64,000 nucleotides of DNA, from the NCBI GenBank assembly GCA_023101725.1, contig JALJCO010001078.1, positions 496,001 through 560,000 on the forward strand, written 5' to 3'. The stretch is from Atherinomorus stipes (lineage: Eukaryota; Chordata; Actinopteri; Atheriniformes; Atherinidae). The notes under the pieces are model-generated. The model had not been told where the DNA came from. It saw nothing but the letters and a program-made list of their open reading frames with translations, and made no database searches. The stretch's first letter is position 1. Each line of letters opens with the position of its first letter. Of this stretch, positions 12,844 through 25,397 are shown piece after piece. The position numbers were made by a program, and so were the translations under genes.

Positions 12844-13671
12844 TACAGCGGGGAAAAAGGTATTGAGCACGTCAAAATGTAGTCTGGTCAGATGAGACCA
12901 GAACTGAAATCTTCGGATGTCATAAGACACAACATGTTTTGAGGAGAAATGGCACCGCACTTGACCCCAGAAATATCATAGCAAAAGTGAAGTTTGGAGG
13001 TGGGAACATCATGGTGGGGGCTGGTTTTCAGCATGTGGTACTGACAGACTTCATATCACTGAAGGAAAAATGAATGGAGAAAAGTAGAGAGACATTCTGG
13101 ACCAGAATTTGCTGCCATCTGCAGCTGCTGAAGATGAAAGGAAGCTGGATCTTTCAGCAAGACAACATATCCAAGCACACAGCCAAGGAAACACTCGAAT
13201 GGTTTAAGAAAAAGAAAATAAAGCTGGTAGAATCGCCCAGTCAATCACCCCACTTGAATCCAATTAAAAATCTTTGGAAAGAACTGAAGATCCAAGATCA
13301 CAGAAGAGACCCGGAACCTTGAAGATTTGAAGGCAGTTTGTGTAGAAGAATCGGCCAAAATCACACCTGAGCAACGTATTCCACTGGTTTCTCCATATAT
13401 GGAGATTTCTCGAGGCTGGAATCACCAACAAAGGTTTTTGCGCCAAGTATTAAATAAATTTCAGTAAGCATATTCAATACTTTTTCCCTGTGTTATTTCA
13501 CTATATTACACATAACTTCATTTATGGACATAAATGTTAAGATTTCTTTGTATATGTGCATTACTTGGGTTGTTGCCGACATCTGGTGAAAATTTAATGT
13601 CAATAGCTCGACTAAAAATATATTTTCGGGGAAAAATGTTGACGTGTTCAATACTTTTTTCCCCCGCCATA
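12844..13671 (+). mobile_element. Tc1/mariner-family transposon, 5'-deleted transposase
   Basis: TIRs of about 31 bp flanked by TA lie at 12844-12874 and 13641-13671 (core 'ggggaaaaa' and 'tattga'). The + strand frames encode the DDE catalytic domain of a Tc1-type transposase: WSDET (first Asp), a FGGGNIMV block, FQQDN with KHTAK (second Asp), then [11 protein letters not shown]. In active relatives the last motif is NPIE, so the catalytic Glu is replaced by Lys here. The N-terminal helix-turn-helix domains are missing, and stops at about 13071 and 13320 split the frame. A second copy of the TIR core lies at 13463-13482, so the right end is duplicated. It is a dead element. Confidence 0.85.
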
Positions 13672-16037
13672 GCTAATCTCATTTACTACTCAATCAGACT
13701 GAGATTTGAATTTCTGAATGTCCATTGTAGGCACTTTCAGCAGTGAACATTGTCCATTAAATGCACTATGGCAGGTCCGAAGCTATATGCATTGCCTTGT
13801 GTGTTCTACTTTATATCTGAGACAGTATTAATGTTTTATATAGTTTGTGCTGGAGTGCTTTTCTCTGAGATCACATAGTCTTTCCTCTTCTGAGATGCCA
13901 CTTAGCCTCGGCCATACATCAGCCTAATGTTGGCCATCCTTTGACAACTTTCAGTAGGTATTAATCACTCCACTCAGAGAAAACCCCACAAGACTTGCAG
14001 CTGAGGAGGTTCTCTCATCCATTTTTCCTGCTATGTATCACAATTAGAAGTTTTGTCTCAGATCTCATGTTTGAACATTTTCCATCACATAAAGTTTAAA
14101 TCTATATAAATATCTTCACATGCTGCATGATAGATTGCCTGCCTTGACATATACAGTAATTACTCTTATTTTACTTCACCTGTCATTGACTCTAATGGTG
14201 TGGCTCATGGGCGTAAACAAAATAAAATGTGTTAACAAGCGTGCTTCCAGATGTTATATTTTGCTACTTTTAAACAGAGCCAAGTCAGCGGTTTCCCCCA
14301 TTCAACATGAAGCCGTGACCTATCTACTCATTCATCTAATCTGCAAATGAATAATTAGGTGTGTTCTGAATCTCCAGCTGTTAAATGTATTTGTTTCCTT
14401 CACGAAGTGAATGTGATTAGTTTGGCTGGTTTGCTAATCTGTTTTCAGGATTGCTCAGATTTTTATTTACACTTCATGTATGCAGTGAGTCACGGCCCAA
14501 TTTAGAAGTGTTTAACTTCAGATTTTAGCCAGGATCATATCTGGATCTGGTACTTTGCAGTCTTGCAGTCTGTTTTTTGATGATTATTTGCTTTCATTGT
14601 AGCTGTCACATTGCTAGTTTTTCTCTTCTTCCTATAAAGTAGGATCATCATAACAGCATGACATCAAGGTAAAAGATGGTACATGCAGGTTTTTCTAATC
14701 CTGTTTTTATCTTCTGTTTTTTTTTTTTTTATCTTAATCAAAACATCACACAGAGCAATAAAAACAGAAATCAGCATGATGGGTTTCCTGTGGGCTTCAG
14801 AATAAGGATATATGCCAGAACACACACAGTGAGCCCACACAGAGGGATGCTTGCTTCTAACGCCCATCTTACTCCTCATGGAACCCCCCTCCTCTTCTCC
14901 CCTACTTTTCATCACCATGGATACAATGATGCAGGTTACCGTGGCAGCCAAGCAAGCCCCACACTTACACAAAGGAGCACGTGCATGTGCTTTTTCATCG
15001 ATACCAACATACGCATGTTGTGACGTAGAAGATCTGAGTTCCTTCAGCTATTTCTGGAGAAGGGGGATGAAATGTAGTTCTTTCCGCTTTCATGTCTGCC
15101 ACTCGTCTGAAGAGAGGACTTGCAGCCAGTGGCAGCTCTTTCTCCCTACCAGACTTCCCCTCATCTTTTTGTTTGCATCCAGATAAAAATGGGTGACATT
15201 ATTTGTCTACACCTGTTGATGGACAGAAGCTTATCTTTTGCTTCCAGTCATGTCCATGTGCCTTTCATTGGCACTTGCTTTTGGGTTTGTTCCTCAAAGT
15301 ACACAAAGTATTCTGCAGGTTCAAGGATTTGCTGCCACCTAGTGTTCATAAAACAACTTGTCTAACAAGACCGGAAGTCCCCCCCAATCCCCCAAAAAGA
15401 GATACTGATGGAAAAAAAAAGAAAATGTTGAAATACTGACTGGTGACCTGTGCAGGGTTTACTCTTCTTCTTACCTAGTAACTACTAGGCTAATCCCTCT
15501 GACAACTGCATTGCATTGAAATATGCTGGTATAGAAAATAGGTGAATTTTGAAAACCCAGGTTTAAATGATGATCCATAATTTAAATTAGGGTAATTGCA
15601 GGATTCACCTGGTTACACCAATAAACTCATTAAAAAAGGCGAGTGTAGCCATTGTTTGACTTTCACTGTGTAAAAATGCTTTCGTGCTATGGTTGGCATT
15701 ATTTTCTATCATAAACAATCCCTTCAAAAGCCAAAGAGAATAGCTTCAAGATGGGCAAAAATGTGGGGTGTTTAGAATATAAGGCTCCTCTACAAATCTG
15801 TCTGTGGCACTTCCTTAAGTATTAAGTCTGAAGACCAGCTCAATTCTGGGTTATGTGTATGCGTGCAGACCGATACTACAGTGTGTCTGTCTTTATCCCT
15901 TCTGGGATTTACTCCAACTTCTTAGTTGTAATCCCATTTCTTCTCATCCAGCCCTCCTAGATTCCTTCCGACATCCTCTCACACACTCAAACGTACACAT
16001 GTAGACTACTTTCTCCCATTTAGACCAGCAACCATTC
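13672..16037. other. Intergenic sequence upstream of tmem244
   Basis: No gene, array or clear repeat boundary was recognised. The open frames at 14664-15439 overlap one another in several phases on both strands and have no protein family features. Confidence 0.4.
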
Positions 16038-16130
16038 ATGTTGTTGGACTACTGCTGTCGTTGCTGTGGATTTACACTTATAAAACGCCATGGACCCTTT
16101 ACCCTCAAGACTACACCCAGTGACACCTGG
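16038..16130 (+). CDS. tmem244: Candidate first coding exon of tmem244
   Basis: An open stretch of 31 codons runs from ATG at 16038 into a strong donor (CTGG|GTAAGA) at 16130 in phase 0. That is the phase needed to join the VVLQNLL exon at 17531. The last residues (LKTTPSDTW before VVLQ) place Leu-Lys at the same spacing as the start of human TMEM244 as I remember it. That is weak support: the rest of the peptide is Cys-rich and unlike the human N-terminus, and other upstream exons are possible. A transcript crossing 16130/17531 would settle it. Confidence 0.35.
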
Positions 16131-17530
16131 GTAAGAATATCACATGGTAGAAAGAAATTGTAGAATAGAGACATAGTCCATAGGAAGGGAGAGGTCTGTA
16201 AATGAATAGCCAAGCAGAGAAATGTGTTTCTAGAGCGAATTAGTGGAGCGTCTTCAATAAACTGCTTTTTACATCAGTACACAGGAATTTTGGAAATTAC
16301 TAATATCAGTCAAGTATGTTACATTCGTCAAAAACTGCTATAACAAATAATTGTGACCTCAGCATTGTTTTAGTTGCTGCATGCAGTTTGGTGCGTGCAG
16401 TAAATCATTACATCAGCTGCAGTTTGAAACATCATCTTTACTGTCATAACCATAATTTAGTTAAGAAGTTTAAGATACAATGTCAAAATTATAAATTATC
16501 GTCAGTTTGGGGGGAACTTCTGTCCATGTGACTCAGTTGGAGGCTTAAATTTAAAGACTTAAAGGTGGTTTCTAAGTGAAGTTTCTAAAGCACAGTCCAT
16601 CTAGTCTGGAGATGACAAACAAACCAGAGTTAGCCAAAGGTGTTTAGCTTTCTCTGAAGGTATTAGTATGAGCTCAACTACTTAGTTCCAGGCTCACCCA
16701 TGCCTTTCTGGCTGTAGGAACAGGATGAACATACGATTCCACATGGTTTCTTATGGAGTTGTCCTACAGCAATGTGGGACGATATCCATACCAGGCAGCT
16801 ACAGGACATGTAGCTCTGAGATAGCATGACATTCCAAAAATATAGGAGTTGTTGCTATTAGACATAAAAGTTTGTTCATGTACATTTAAATGTTATTTTT
16901 AGTTCTTCAATGGTTTTACCTAGTTTAATTTAGAATCAATAGCATGTTAGCATCTTTTAAAGCTGCATTTACTGTGATACTTTGAGCAAAACAACATTAG
17001 GAAGCTAACATGTCAACACCTGGTATACGATTACCACATTCATGTAACACAGTTTATCTTTTATCATTAAAAAACATACCATAACATCATGCTATTTCTG
17101 TTTTCCAACCCTACTGAATATTGAATGTAATCATTTTACCTAAGGAACTACTTTTTAATCCTGACTAAAGCAAGCTAGTCTTCCTAGACACGCTCTGTAT
17201 CACTGCAGGTATTTGACTTGTCCCAACAGGAAATCACAACAGCAGCTAATAAGATTAAAGATGACCCCCTTCCGAAGGTGTGCCAGTAATCCAGTGAGCC
17301 TTGGCACTGGTACACCTGCATGAAAGGAGCTCATTTGTGAAGTAATTAGTTACACTTGTGTTTGACAAGCTAAAATGTTAGGGAAAAGGTTAAGAAAAGT
17401 GAGAAAAGGTTGCTTATCTGTCCTCCCAGGGAAGCTGTGTAACTAATTTCCTGTGAAGGCTGCAGGTGGTCATCTGCTTTAGCAAGCATGCATTGTCCAG
17501 TTGCTCAGCTGAGTGTCTCTTTGTTCTCAG

Positions 17531-19676
17531 GTTGTTCTGCAGAATCTGCTGATGTGCATGGTGTGCTTCTACTCTCTCTACTACATTGCTGTCAGTCTTT
17601 GCATCGGACTGTTCAGGTATACATCTGCTGGGGTGGAGAGGGGGGACTATAATCACTTTTTAGAGTCAAATAAAATAACCTCAGCTGAAACGATGCTTTA
17701 TGGGCAACTTTCTTGATTTCTTTCTGTCTTTAGGGTTCACGAGATCAACAGCTTGTTGACTCCATTTGACTACACAACACAACCGTCATGGCAGAACCCC
17801 AAATACCTGGGTGAGTCAGAGAAGTGAGATTAAGCAAAGCACTAAATTATAACAATTTGAAGGTATTTTTAAGCTTTAGAAAACTCAAATTCTACAATAA
17901 TGTTCTGCAAATCTTTGCAAAGGCACAAATTGTACTTCACCGGATTGACACTCCATCTACTGCTTACTTTCTAAGAGTCTTATAAGATATAAAATTCAGC
18001 TGGTTTAAAGAATATGAAACACACAGTATAAAATAGTATTTTTCCCTAGCTAACAATTAAACACTGTATACACTTTAATCCATTTGTAACGCTGCACATT
18101 TATATGCAAGCTATACTTTACCAGCACATCTGTGGCATAATAGTTACCTTCCCTGTCATAACTTTACATGCAGATGATATGTATTTACTGTAATTACATA
18201 AGTACTGTACTGTATGTAGCGTGTTTTCCTCATAATAGCTTATGACAAAGTGCTTTTTCTGATCTTGGATGCATAGCAATTAAAGGAAAATGGATGCTCT
18301 CTTGTAGTGCGAGGGCTTTTGATGTTCAGTTCACTGTCTTCTTAAATGCATTAGACTTTTCAGATTCTTTTCACAAAAGGTCACATTATGCCTTTCAGGT
18401 GGGTTTGAGTGGATTTTCTTCACTGCTTATATTCATGTTGTACAAATACTGCAAAGGCCAGTCACATTGTCAACACCAAACTGAGTCATTTCTCCCACAG
18501 CAAGCTCTGCTTTTGAACTGTCTAAAATAATTTGTTTGTAATCCAGGCTCCTTCAAGTAGCTGTGTCACCACATAACACACTTACATGATGGATGAGGAA
18601 CTGATAGTTTGACATTCCTCTAACAAAAAAATGCCCATGAACTGCATTATTTTTCTTAGTCAGTAATCAGAAGAGTGGAGCTTTCAGGAGGGGAGTCTTA
18701 AATAGACAGTACAAAAAAAAAATGAGCATTTCAGATAGAAGTTGGCAAAAGAAATGTATGGCTTGAGAAAAATAGCAAATAAAAACAATTTTATTATTCC
18801 TATATTGAGCCAATGGTATTAAAAAATAGTTAAGACAGAAAGAAAATTAAGCTGAATTTTACTCAGGGCAGCTTTCTTTTTTTTTTCTTCACTGTATCTT
18901 CCTTTCTCTCTTCCACCTTCAGTTGGTGTCATTTCCACAGAAGTGACTTATGTCTTGGGAGGGTTGGTGTTTGCCTGGATTGTGGAAGAATGGGTCTGGG
19001 ATTACGCCATAACTGTCACACTGCTGCACATTGCAATGACGGCAGCAGGTAAATACACATGCACCCATAAGTGGATCAGTAGAGCAAAACAGCTGATTGG
19101 ATTGCTGGCCTGGTTATGTAACTGGATATAGGACCTGAACTGTATTTCAGAGACAATCATGCTGGCACAATACTGAATGTCCCATAAGCTGAACTAAAAG
19201 TGTACATATATATATATTTTTTCATTTAAAGAGAATTGATTGTGTAGATTTTCACATTAATCACAATATCCTGCTGTATTTTCACAGTGATGTCAGACTT
19301 TCCTTCAGCCGAGCACTGGTGGGTTGCTCTGGGTAAGGTTCATACTTTCTTGTTCATCTTCACATCTATATTTCCTCATGTACTTTATCCTTATCTGTCT
19401 CCAGTCTCTTTTGCATACCCCATACTGAAGTCCAGTCCTTGACTCTATCTACTGCTCTGTCTGAGCAAGAAATTACTTTTTCATTTCCACAGCCTCATAA
19501 GACTGAGCTCCACGCTACTGCTGCCAGCCTATAAACTTTCCTTTCTTCATCCTGTTTATTTGATTCTTTTCTCTGCAGGTTCAGGCTTGGTGATGATGAT
19601 ATTTGGAGGACAGCTTCTGGCCTACAAGCTTTTCAGGAACAACTTCGTCTATCCAGCTGAACTTCAGAACTTCTAA
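17531..19676 (+). CDS. tmem244: Transmembrane protein 244 (exons 2-6)
   Basis: Exons: 17531-17616, 17734-17810, 18923-19048, 19288-19332, 19579-19676 (stop TAA). All phases join, giving 143 residues from VVLQNLL. The protein is hydrophobic, with membrane segments at about residues 4-26 (LLMCMVCFYSLYYIAVSL), around the ISTEVTYVLGGLVFAWIV stretch, the ITVTLLHIAMTAA stretch, and a last one from GSGLVMMIFGGQLL. The sequences VHEIN, PFDY, STEVTY, VEEWVWDYAI and HWWVALG match TMEM244 of other vertebrates as I recall it. The family's molecular function is unknown to me. The start codon must come from an upstream exon; the best candidate is 16038-16130. In human, TMEM244 is also the upstream neighbour of ARHGAP18 on the same strand. 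No canonical AATAAA was seen close downstream. Confidence 0.9.
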
Positions 19677-20274
19677 TGAAAACGAGAAAAGCTTTTAACT
19701 GGCTTATTGGTTAATCCCGGGACAGACCTATACCAGGCAATTCACTTTGTATTTCATGGCTAGGTTTGTGGAAATGGTATTAGCAACTGAAGCATGCCCA
19801 TAAAAATACACAAGATGCTATATTTTCAACTTGTTTTCTTGGTCCATTAGTGAATAGGCACATCTTAAATTGCACAAATATCCTAACTTTGTCTATGTAC
19901 CACTTTTTTTTGTACTTGTTCTGTACAGTTTAAATGATGTTTTATATTGTTTATTTACACTACTTTGTGAACTAGTGCTGAGAAAGAGTAAACATTTTAC
20001 AACTGGAATTTTTTCATTTCTGGGCTCAATAACCTGTAAAATGTCTGCATGACAGATTTGTATTTATTTGGGCTAGAAGTGTAGTTATCTGATTTTTAAG
20101 GATAAAAACAGTGCTATGTGTGTTGTTTGCAGCTATCATTTCTTCATAGTTCAAATATAAGTGGGTGTAGTTGTTTTTATGCTACAAAAACTGCTATAAA
20201 AAATTATATCGACACAAGTAATGATAATTTTATTGCTGGTTATATATGTTTGGAGTTTTTAATTTCACCTAAAC

Positions 20275-20445
20275 CAGTGGTGGAAACTCCTCGAAAGCAA
20301 CAATCCTGCAACTTTTAGATGCATCCTTTCTCCAACACATCTTTAAATGAAGGGCTTGTTACAGGCATCTGCAGAATGGCATGTGCATGAGGTAATTCAG
20401 GTGTGTTGGAGAAGAGTTGCAGAGATTTGACCTTCAAACCTTGGT
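20275..20445. repeat. Dispersed fish repeat, partly self-complementary
   Basis: The words 'caatcctgcaact' and 'tctccaacacat' are answered by 'gtgttggagaa' and 'gagttgcag', giving an imperfect inverted repeat. The wording resembles 25855-25985, 43446-43675 and 49497-49705 ('cctgcagg', 'acacacctgattcaa' style). Probably a hAT-like MITE. Confidence 0.45.
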
Positions 20446-20609
20446 AATTTTACTGCTTTTTTTTTTACAGGCTTGCAGAATCTTTTGTATCAAACATCGG
20501 TAAAACTGGGGTAATTTGCAGCTGAAATAACAGTTTGTCTTCATTTAAGTGAAGAGAGTTTTATCACATCCAATCTTTAATTTGATTAATGCATTTGATC
20601 ACTGTTTAG

Positions 20610-20830
20610 ATTGGACTATTGTCTCCTGGTGAGATTGTTCGGTAAATTTGTGTCATTTGCATAATAATAACACATTTTGTTGTTTTTCCATAATTTGAGC
20701 AAGTTGGAGCATGTAGATGTTGAACAGCGGTGGCCCCAAGATGGAGCCTTGAGGAACTCCACGTTATTTTTGTTTGCTCAGATTCATAGTTATCTATAGA
20801 CATAAATTAGTCTCTATCTTTTAAATAGAA
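20610..20830 (-). mobile_element. LINE reverse-transcriptase fragment
   Basis: On the minus strand the frame GVPQGSILGPPLFNIYM (about 20760 down to 20710) is the classical motif before the RT active site of non-LTR retrotransposons. It is followed about 55 bp later by a degraded YADDTQIY block (MTQIYRTISPGD survives in another frame near 20660-20620). A stop and a small indel separate the two. It belongs to the same broad L2/CR1/Rex class as 2230-2880. Dead fragment. Confidence 0.8.
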
Positions 20831-21812
20831 CTCAAACCAATTAATTGTGGGCCCAGAAAGTCCTACCCAGGTATTACACGTGTACTCTGTATATAAGTGC
20901 TTAAGTACTCTGGGATGACCCTGGCTCTTTTGGAGGAGTTGGGTACCAGATTCTGCAGTTGTGGGTTCACTATCGGCCTCCATTTCAAAATGTCTGTCTT
21001 ATCACTTCGACGCTCATCAGGTGCCAGTCATACCTCTGTGACTGGAACACATCTGGCAACACCTGAATACAAAAACATAGCAACAGGAGAATATTGTACT
21101 ACCCACACATTTATTGCTATCTACTGTATAACAATGAATAATCCTTACACGTTATACCTCATTTTGTGTGGTATAACAACTAGTGGAATTATAAATGGGA
21201 AGAAATAATCAACAAAACAAAATGTCCTTTATTTTGGGGTAATTTCATGCATAAGCTATATAAACTTTGCACAAAAAGGGGGAATAGTTTTGTTTTAGTC
21301 AACTGCTTCTTTGTTGGAAAGCCTTGTTTTCCTCTTAAATAGTTCCACATTTGTAAGGAAAATGCATTTGTGGGCACTGAGCAGAATTGGGTATGTCGGT
21401 ATATTGCGCCTATAAAAAAATCCTCTTTGCCAAAGCCAATCATCTTATTCTGCTACTGACTCATATTTTTATTCACTGGATTTAATGGTTAAAGTTTGAG
21501 GTAACAAGATAGTTTGATAATTTATCAATTAATTAATTTAAAAAACAGAGGGCTCAGTCACATACGCACGCACGCTTGTCGGTGCATGTACGTGTGTTGC
21601 TACATCTTTGGGTTAATTGGTCAGTAAACCGCGTGCACAGTTTGTGTACCTGCCCACTGATGAGGTTAGTTTGCTGAGCAGCGCATCTGACACAGTTGGA
21701 CCAAATCTGAACGCCAAAACAAAGTTGAAAACTATTTTTGGTTGAAATAAAGCTGTGAAACACAGCTAATATAAATTTCCTGACTGTGGCAGTAAGTTAC
21801 ACCATCGACTAT

Positions 21813-24800
21813 ATGTCAAGAAACGGCTTAATGTCGAGTATCTGGAGGATAAGAGACCCTGATCGGATGGCATCGAGCATGCAGGTATGTGTATGTGCAG
21901 CTAGCTTAGCCGTATGCACGACGTAAAACTACTCAATTACAAACCAAGTCGTATTGTTTAACTAACAAGAAATCCGTTTTGAAGCTTCACCTCAACAATA
22001 GCAGTTATGTTAATTGTAAGCGCAAACAAGTCATTATATGGTCTTTAAAAGCTGTTAATATGTCCAGGTTTTTGTACCAAATGCTAGCTGTTATTGTGTA
22101 CACGCAATTTTGTCATAAAAAACAAACAAATCACAAACAAAGAAAAAAGTTATCATGTGCTAAACAGGATGGTTTAACAGTTCTTCTAAAGATAAATGAG
22201 TAGTTGTCATCAAGCTGTCCATTTGTCTCCCAATGCCTCAGCTGAAGGTCTACCCAACCAGAACACCTTGATCTCTGAAAGATCAGTTCAGCTGACTTCA
22301 AAAATATTTTGAAGTATGACTTCAGTTTATATGCTGTGAGAATAATTTAGGATATCACTTAACAAAATTGGTATCTGTTGCACTGTTTAGCTTGAAGATG
22401 CTTGGAGTTATTTTCTTGCCATTGTAGAGTCCTTTTCAGCAGCTACGGCGACAGATGGATGACCTCTTGGGAGATGAAGGGATCCTTAAAGAGGTGGTCC
22501 AGCCTGGAGAGGGCCCCCCTGTACCTCATAATGCTTCAGTATTAAGTATCTACCAGAGGAAATATTTTCCTTCGCTCATTTATGGCTAAAATTTTTCAAT
22601 GGTGTTGAGTTTTATTTTTTTCTTCCACAGTGCATTACTCTGGTTTCCTGGAGTATTCTGATTACCCTTTTGACACCACCACTAACAGTCGATACCCCCC
22701 AATGATGAAGTTGGGGAGAGGTGAGGCATTTTTCATGAAAGCTTCATCCTTTTCCTCTCAATTGGGAGATCACAGTTTTTAAAACCACCCTTTAAACAGA
22801 TGTTACACTGGCGGGACTGGAGCTGGGTCTGTTGACCATGAAGAAAGGAGAGTTCTCTCGTTTCCTCCTTCAGCCCCAGTATGCGTACGGTGCGATGGGC
22901 TGTCCTCCATTCATCCCCGCTGCTGCCACGGTTCTTTATGAGGTCCATTTAATCGACTACCTCGACTCAGGACAAGTGGATGACTTCGTTGCAATGGGTC
23001 CGGTAGGGAAGCAAGCCTGAGGGCCTCACAAATCCTGAGCTTATGACATAGTTCTCCCACTTAAGAGTGGCTGATGCATGCTGATCTTTTAACCCAACAG
23101 TGAATTTATGTGGTTTCAGAAAGCCAACCTCTTCAAATAAGCAGCAGCACATTTAGATATACATATTTTATTTTTATTTTCTGATGCAGTTTATAGCAAG
23201 AATAAGACTCAGTTTGGATTGTTTATTAATTGTGTTACATTTTCATCCCTCAGGGGGAGCAGAACAAAGTTTCTCTGTCCACACTTTTGGAAGTTGTCAA
23301 CACACTCCGCAGCTTTGGCAACCGGTGCTTCAAACAGAGCCGATATTACAATGCCAAAGATCGCTATAAACAGGTAATTTTTTCTCTTTAAACTTCCATT
23401 TCATGTTACCAGCCAAGAAGGGGCCATCCCTCCTTTTTATGTGCGGTGGCTGATCTGCTTTGCAAACAGGCAGTAACGCTGCTTGGGAGCAGGGAAACCC
23501 AATGCGAGCCAGAGAAGGAAAAGATCAAGATGGCTCTTCTTCCTCTCTATCTGAACCTCTCTCTCACTGAGCTCCGCCTGGACAGCCCTCAGAAAGCCCT
23601 GAAATATGGCAACAAAGCCTTGGAGATTGACTCTGCCAACACAAAGGCTCTTTTCCGCTGTGGACAGGTCAGATAGGGCTTTTCTTTGTAAGCCAAAACA
23701 TTTTTTGTATGATGCTAAAACACAAGCACAGTGGGCATAAGCAGAAATTGACCCATTTGTATTGGCTTTTTTTTTTCTAGTTTCACACAGTTTAGCTTTG
23801 ATTTAAGTTAAATTAGTTAAAGAAGTTTCCTGCGCCACCTGAGTTTTCAGACTAAATCATCTCTTTTAGGCCTACCTGGAGCTGCGTGAGTATGAGAGCG
23901 CTCAGGGTTGCCTCATATCTGCGCAAGCAAGGAAGCCGTTTGACAGCGACATCAACAACCTCCTCAGGAAAGTGGCGATGTAAGATGATTTAATGTGTTT
24001 CTAAATCTTGTCTGGTCAAGATGCTCTTGATATGGCTGTGGCTAATTAAAAGGCAAAATCCAATTTAATGCACACTAGCCTGAAAATTGCATTAGTCTTT
24101 TTAAAGGTCGAGTCCGGAGTTTGGTTTGGCTTTGAAGAAGATGCTTGAAGCTGAGTAGGCTGAAGAGCGATGCAGCCATTTGCCCGAAGGGAGGGGCCGT
24201 TGGTTTGAATCGTGTTTACAAACAGAAACGGGGAGGAACTCTAGACTCGACCTTTAACAAGGCTGATTTATTTTCTGCCTCCTCTTCAAATTGGCATATT
24301 ATATAAATGAAGAATATCTTGACACCTACAAAGGCTTTACTTTATGTATCATCTTGAGACCAAAGTTTTTTTATAGAAATGTCTAAATCAAGATGTGTTT
24401 CGATGTCAGAGTAAATTCAGCTGGAATGAGGTAGAAAATTTGAATGGTGTTCTCCTGACCGAAAACCACATAAATTTTAGTGAAAACCTAAGGATAGCAG
24501 CCCAGTTCATGTAGGAATTAGTAAAGTGATGTCTGATGGGTAAATGCACAAAAAGAAGCTTAAAAAAAGTGACCCTGAACCGTTTACAGATATCAAAATG
24601 TCTCAGAAACAAGAAATCAGCCAATATTGATGTCATACACTTCCACTGATGGTCAGTTAGGGTAATTGAGGGATAGCCCCCACATTCACTTGAGAAACAC
24701 CATGAGGATCCAGAAAGAATTGATTTCAAAATTGTGTTTAATGGGAAAAGTGAATACTTGACTGTAAAATTCCCTTTATCTTCATGGAAATCACCAGGAC

Positions 24801-25397
24801 CTTCATAATTCCTCTCAAAGGCAGTCATTGGGGAACATATTATCAGAGACTTTTTCAGCTAAGATAAAACTTTTGACCACAAAACAGCAAAAGTAAGACA
24901 TGATTTATGATTTTGGCTGCTAGCTCCCAGTTTTTGGCCCACAGTGATGAGACGGACATCTTTGTAATATCTGTCTCGACTTTCATATGAAACCTTGCTT
25001 GCATGGTTTGCTTGAAGTGGAGAAATTAGCAGAAGCTCTAAGGTGGACTAGGAAGTCACAATTACAGATTTTGTCAATACGATAATTAATTATTCATTAA
25101 TTCCCCAAAACTATAAGTGTAATATCACGTGAACATTCCTTATAAGTCTTTGAATTTTAATAAGGGCCATCAAAAGTAAAACATGAATGCAAAGAGATTA
25201 ATCTGGAATAAACACGTTAATTTAAGAAAAATTTTAATGCATAAAGAACAAAGTTTTAACAAGCGACTTATTAGAAATCTGAATTTGGCATCAGCTTTTC
25301 ATGCAAGTCATTTTTATGTTCCAGATGCTATAAAGACAGCTTAGACAAAGAGAAAGACTTCTGCGTAAAGATGTTCAGAGAGCTGAATGGACAGTGA
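21813..25397 (+). CDS. fkbp6: Inactive peptidyl-prolyl isomerase FKBP6 (TPR co-chaperone)
   Basis: Eight exons: 21813-21884, 22428-22545, 22631-22720, 22800-23002, 23254-23373, 23470-23667, 23870-23979, 25325-25397 (TGA). All phases join and give 327 aa, the length I recall for human FKBP6. The FKBP-like domain (about residues 45-150) has HYSGFLE, YPFD, KLGRDVTL, AYGAMGCPP, IPAAATVLYEVHLID. The Trp that floors the FKBP12 active site is Leu here (TLAGLELGLL), in line with the family's lack of isomerase activity. TPR units follow (about residues 170-290: FGNRCFKQSRYYNAKDRY, LNLSLTELRL, ANTKALFRCGQAYLEL). In mammals the protein works in germ cells with HSP90 in piRNA/transposon silencing and meiosis. 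The donor after exon 2 (GTATCT) is weaker than the rest. Start: the first ATG of an open, spliced frame. Confidence 0.95.

Noticed and set aside
13074..13322. Intact transposase gene
   Set aside because: It is only the DDE part, cut by stops, with the catalytic Glu replaced.
14664..15439. Cluster of overlapping ORFs upstream of tmem244
   Set aside because: Frames overlap in several phases on both strands, with no conserved motif and no consistent splice structure.
24406..24828. 140-codon minus-strand frame in fkbp6 intron 7
   Set aside because: No recognisable domain, no splice support, and it lies wholly within a large intron.
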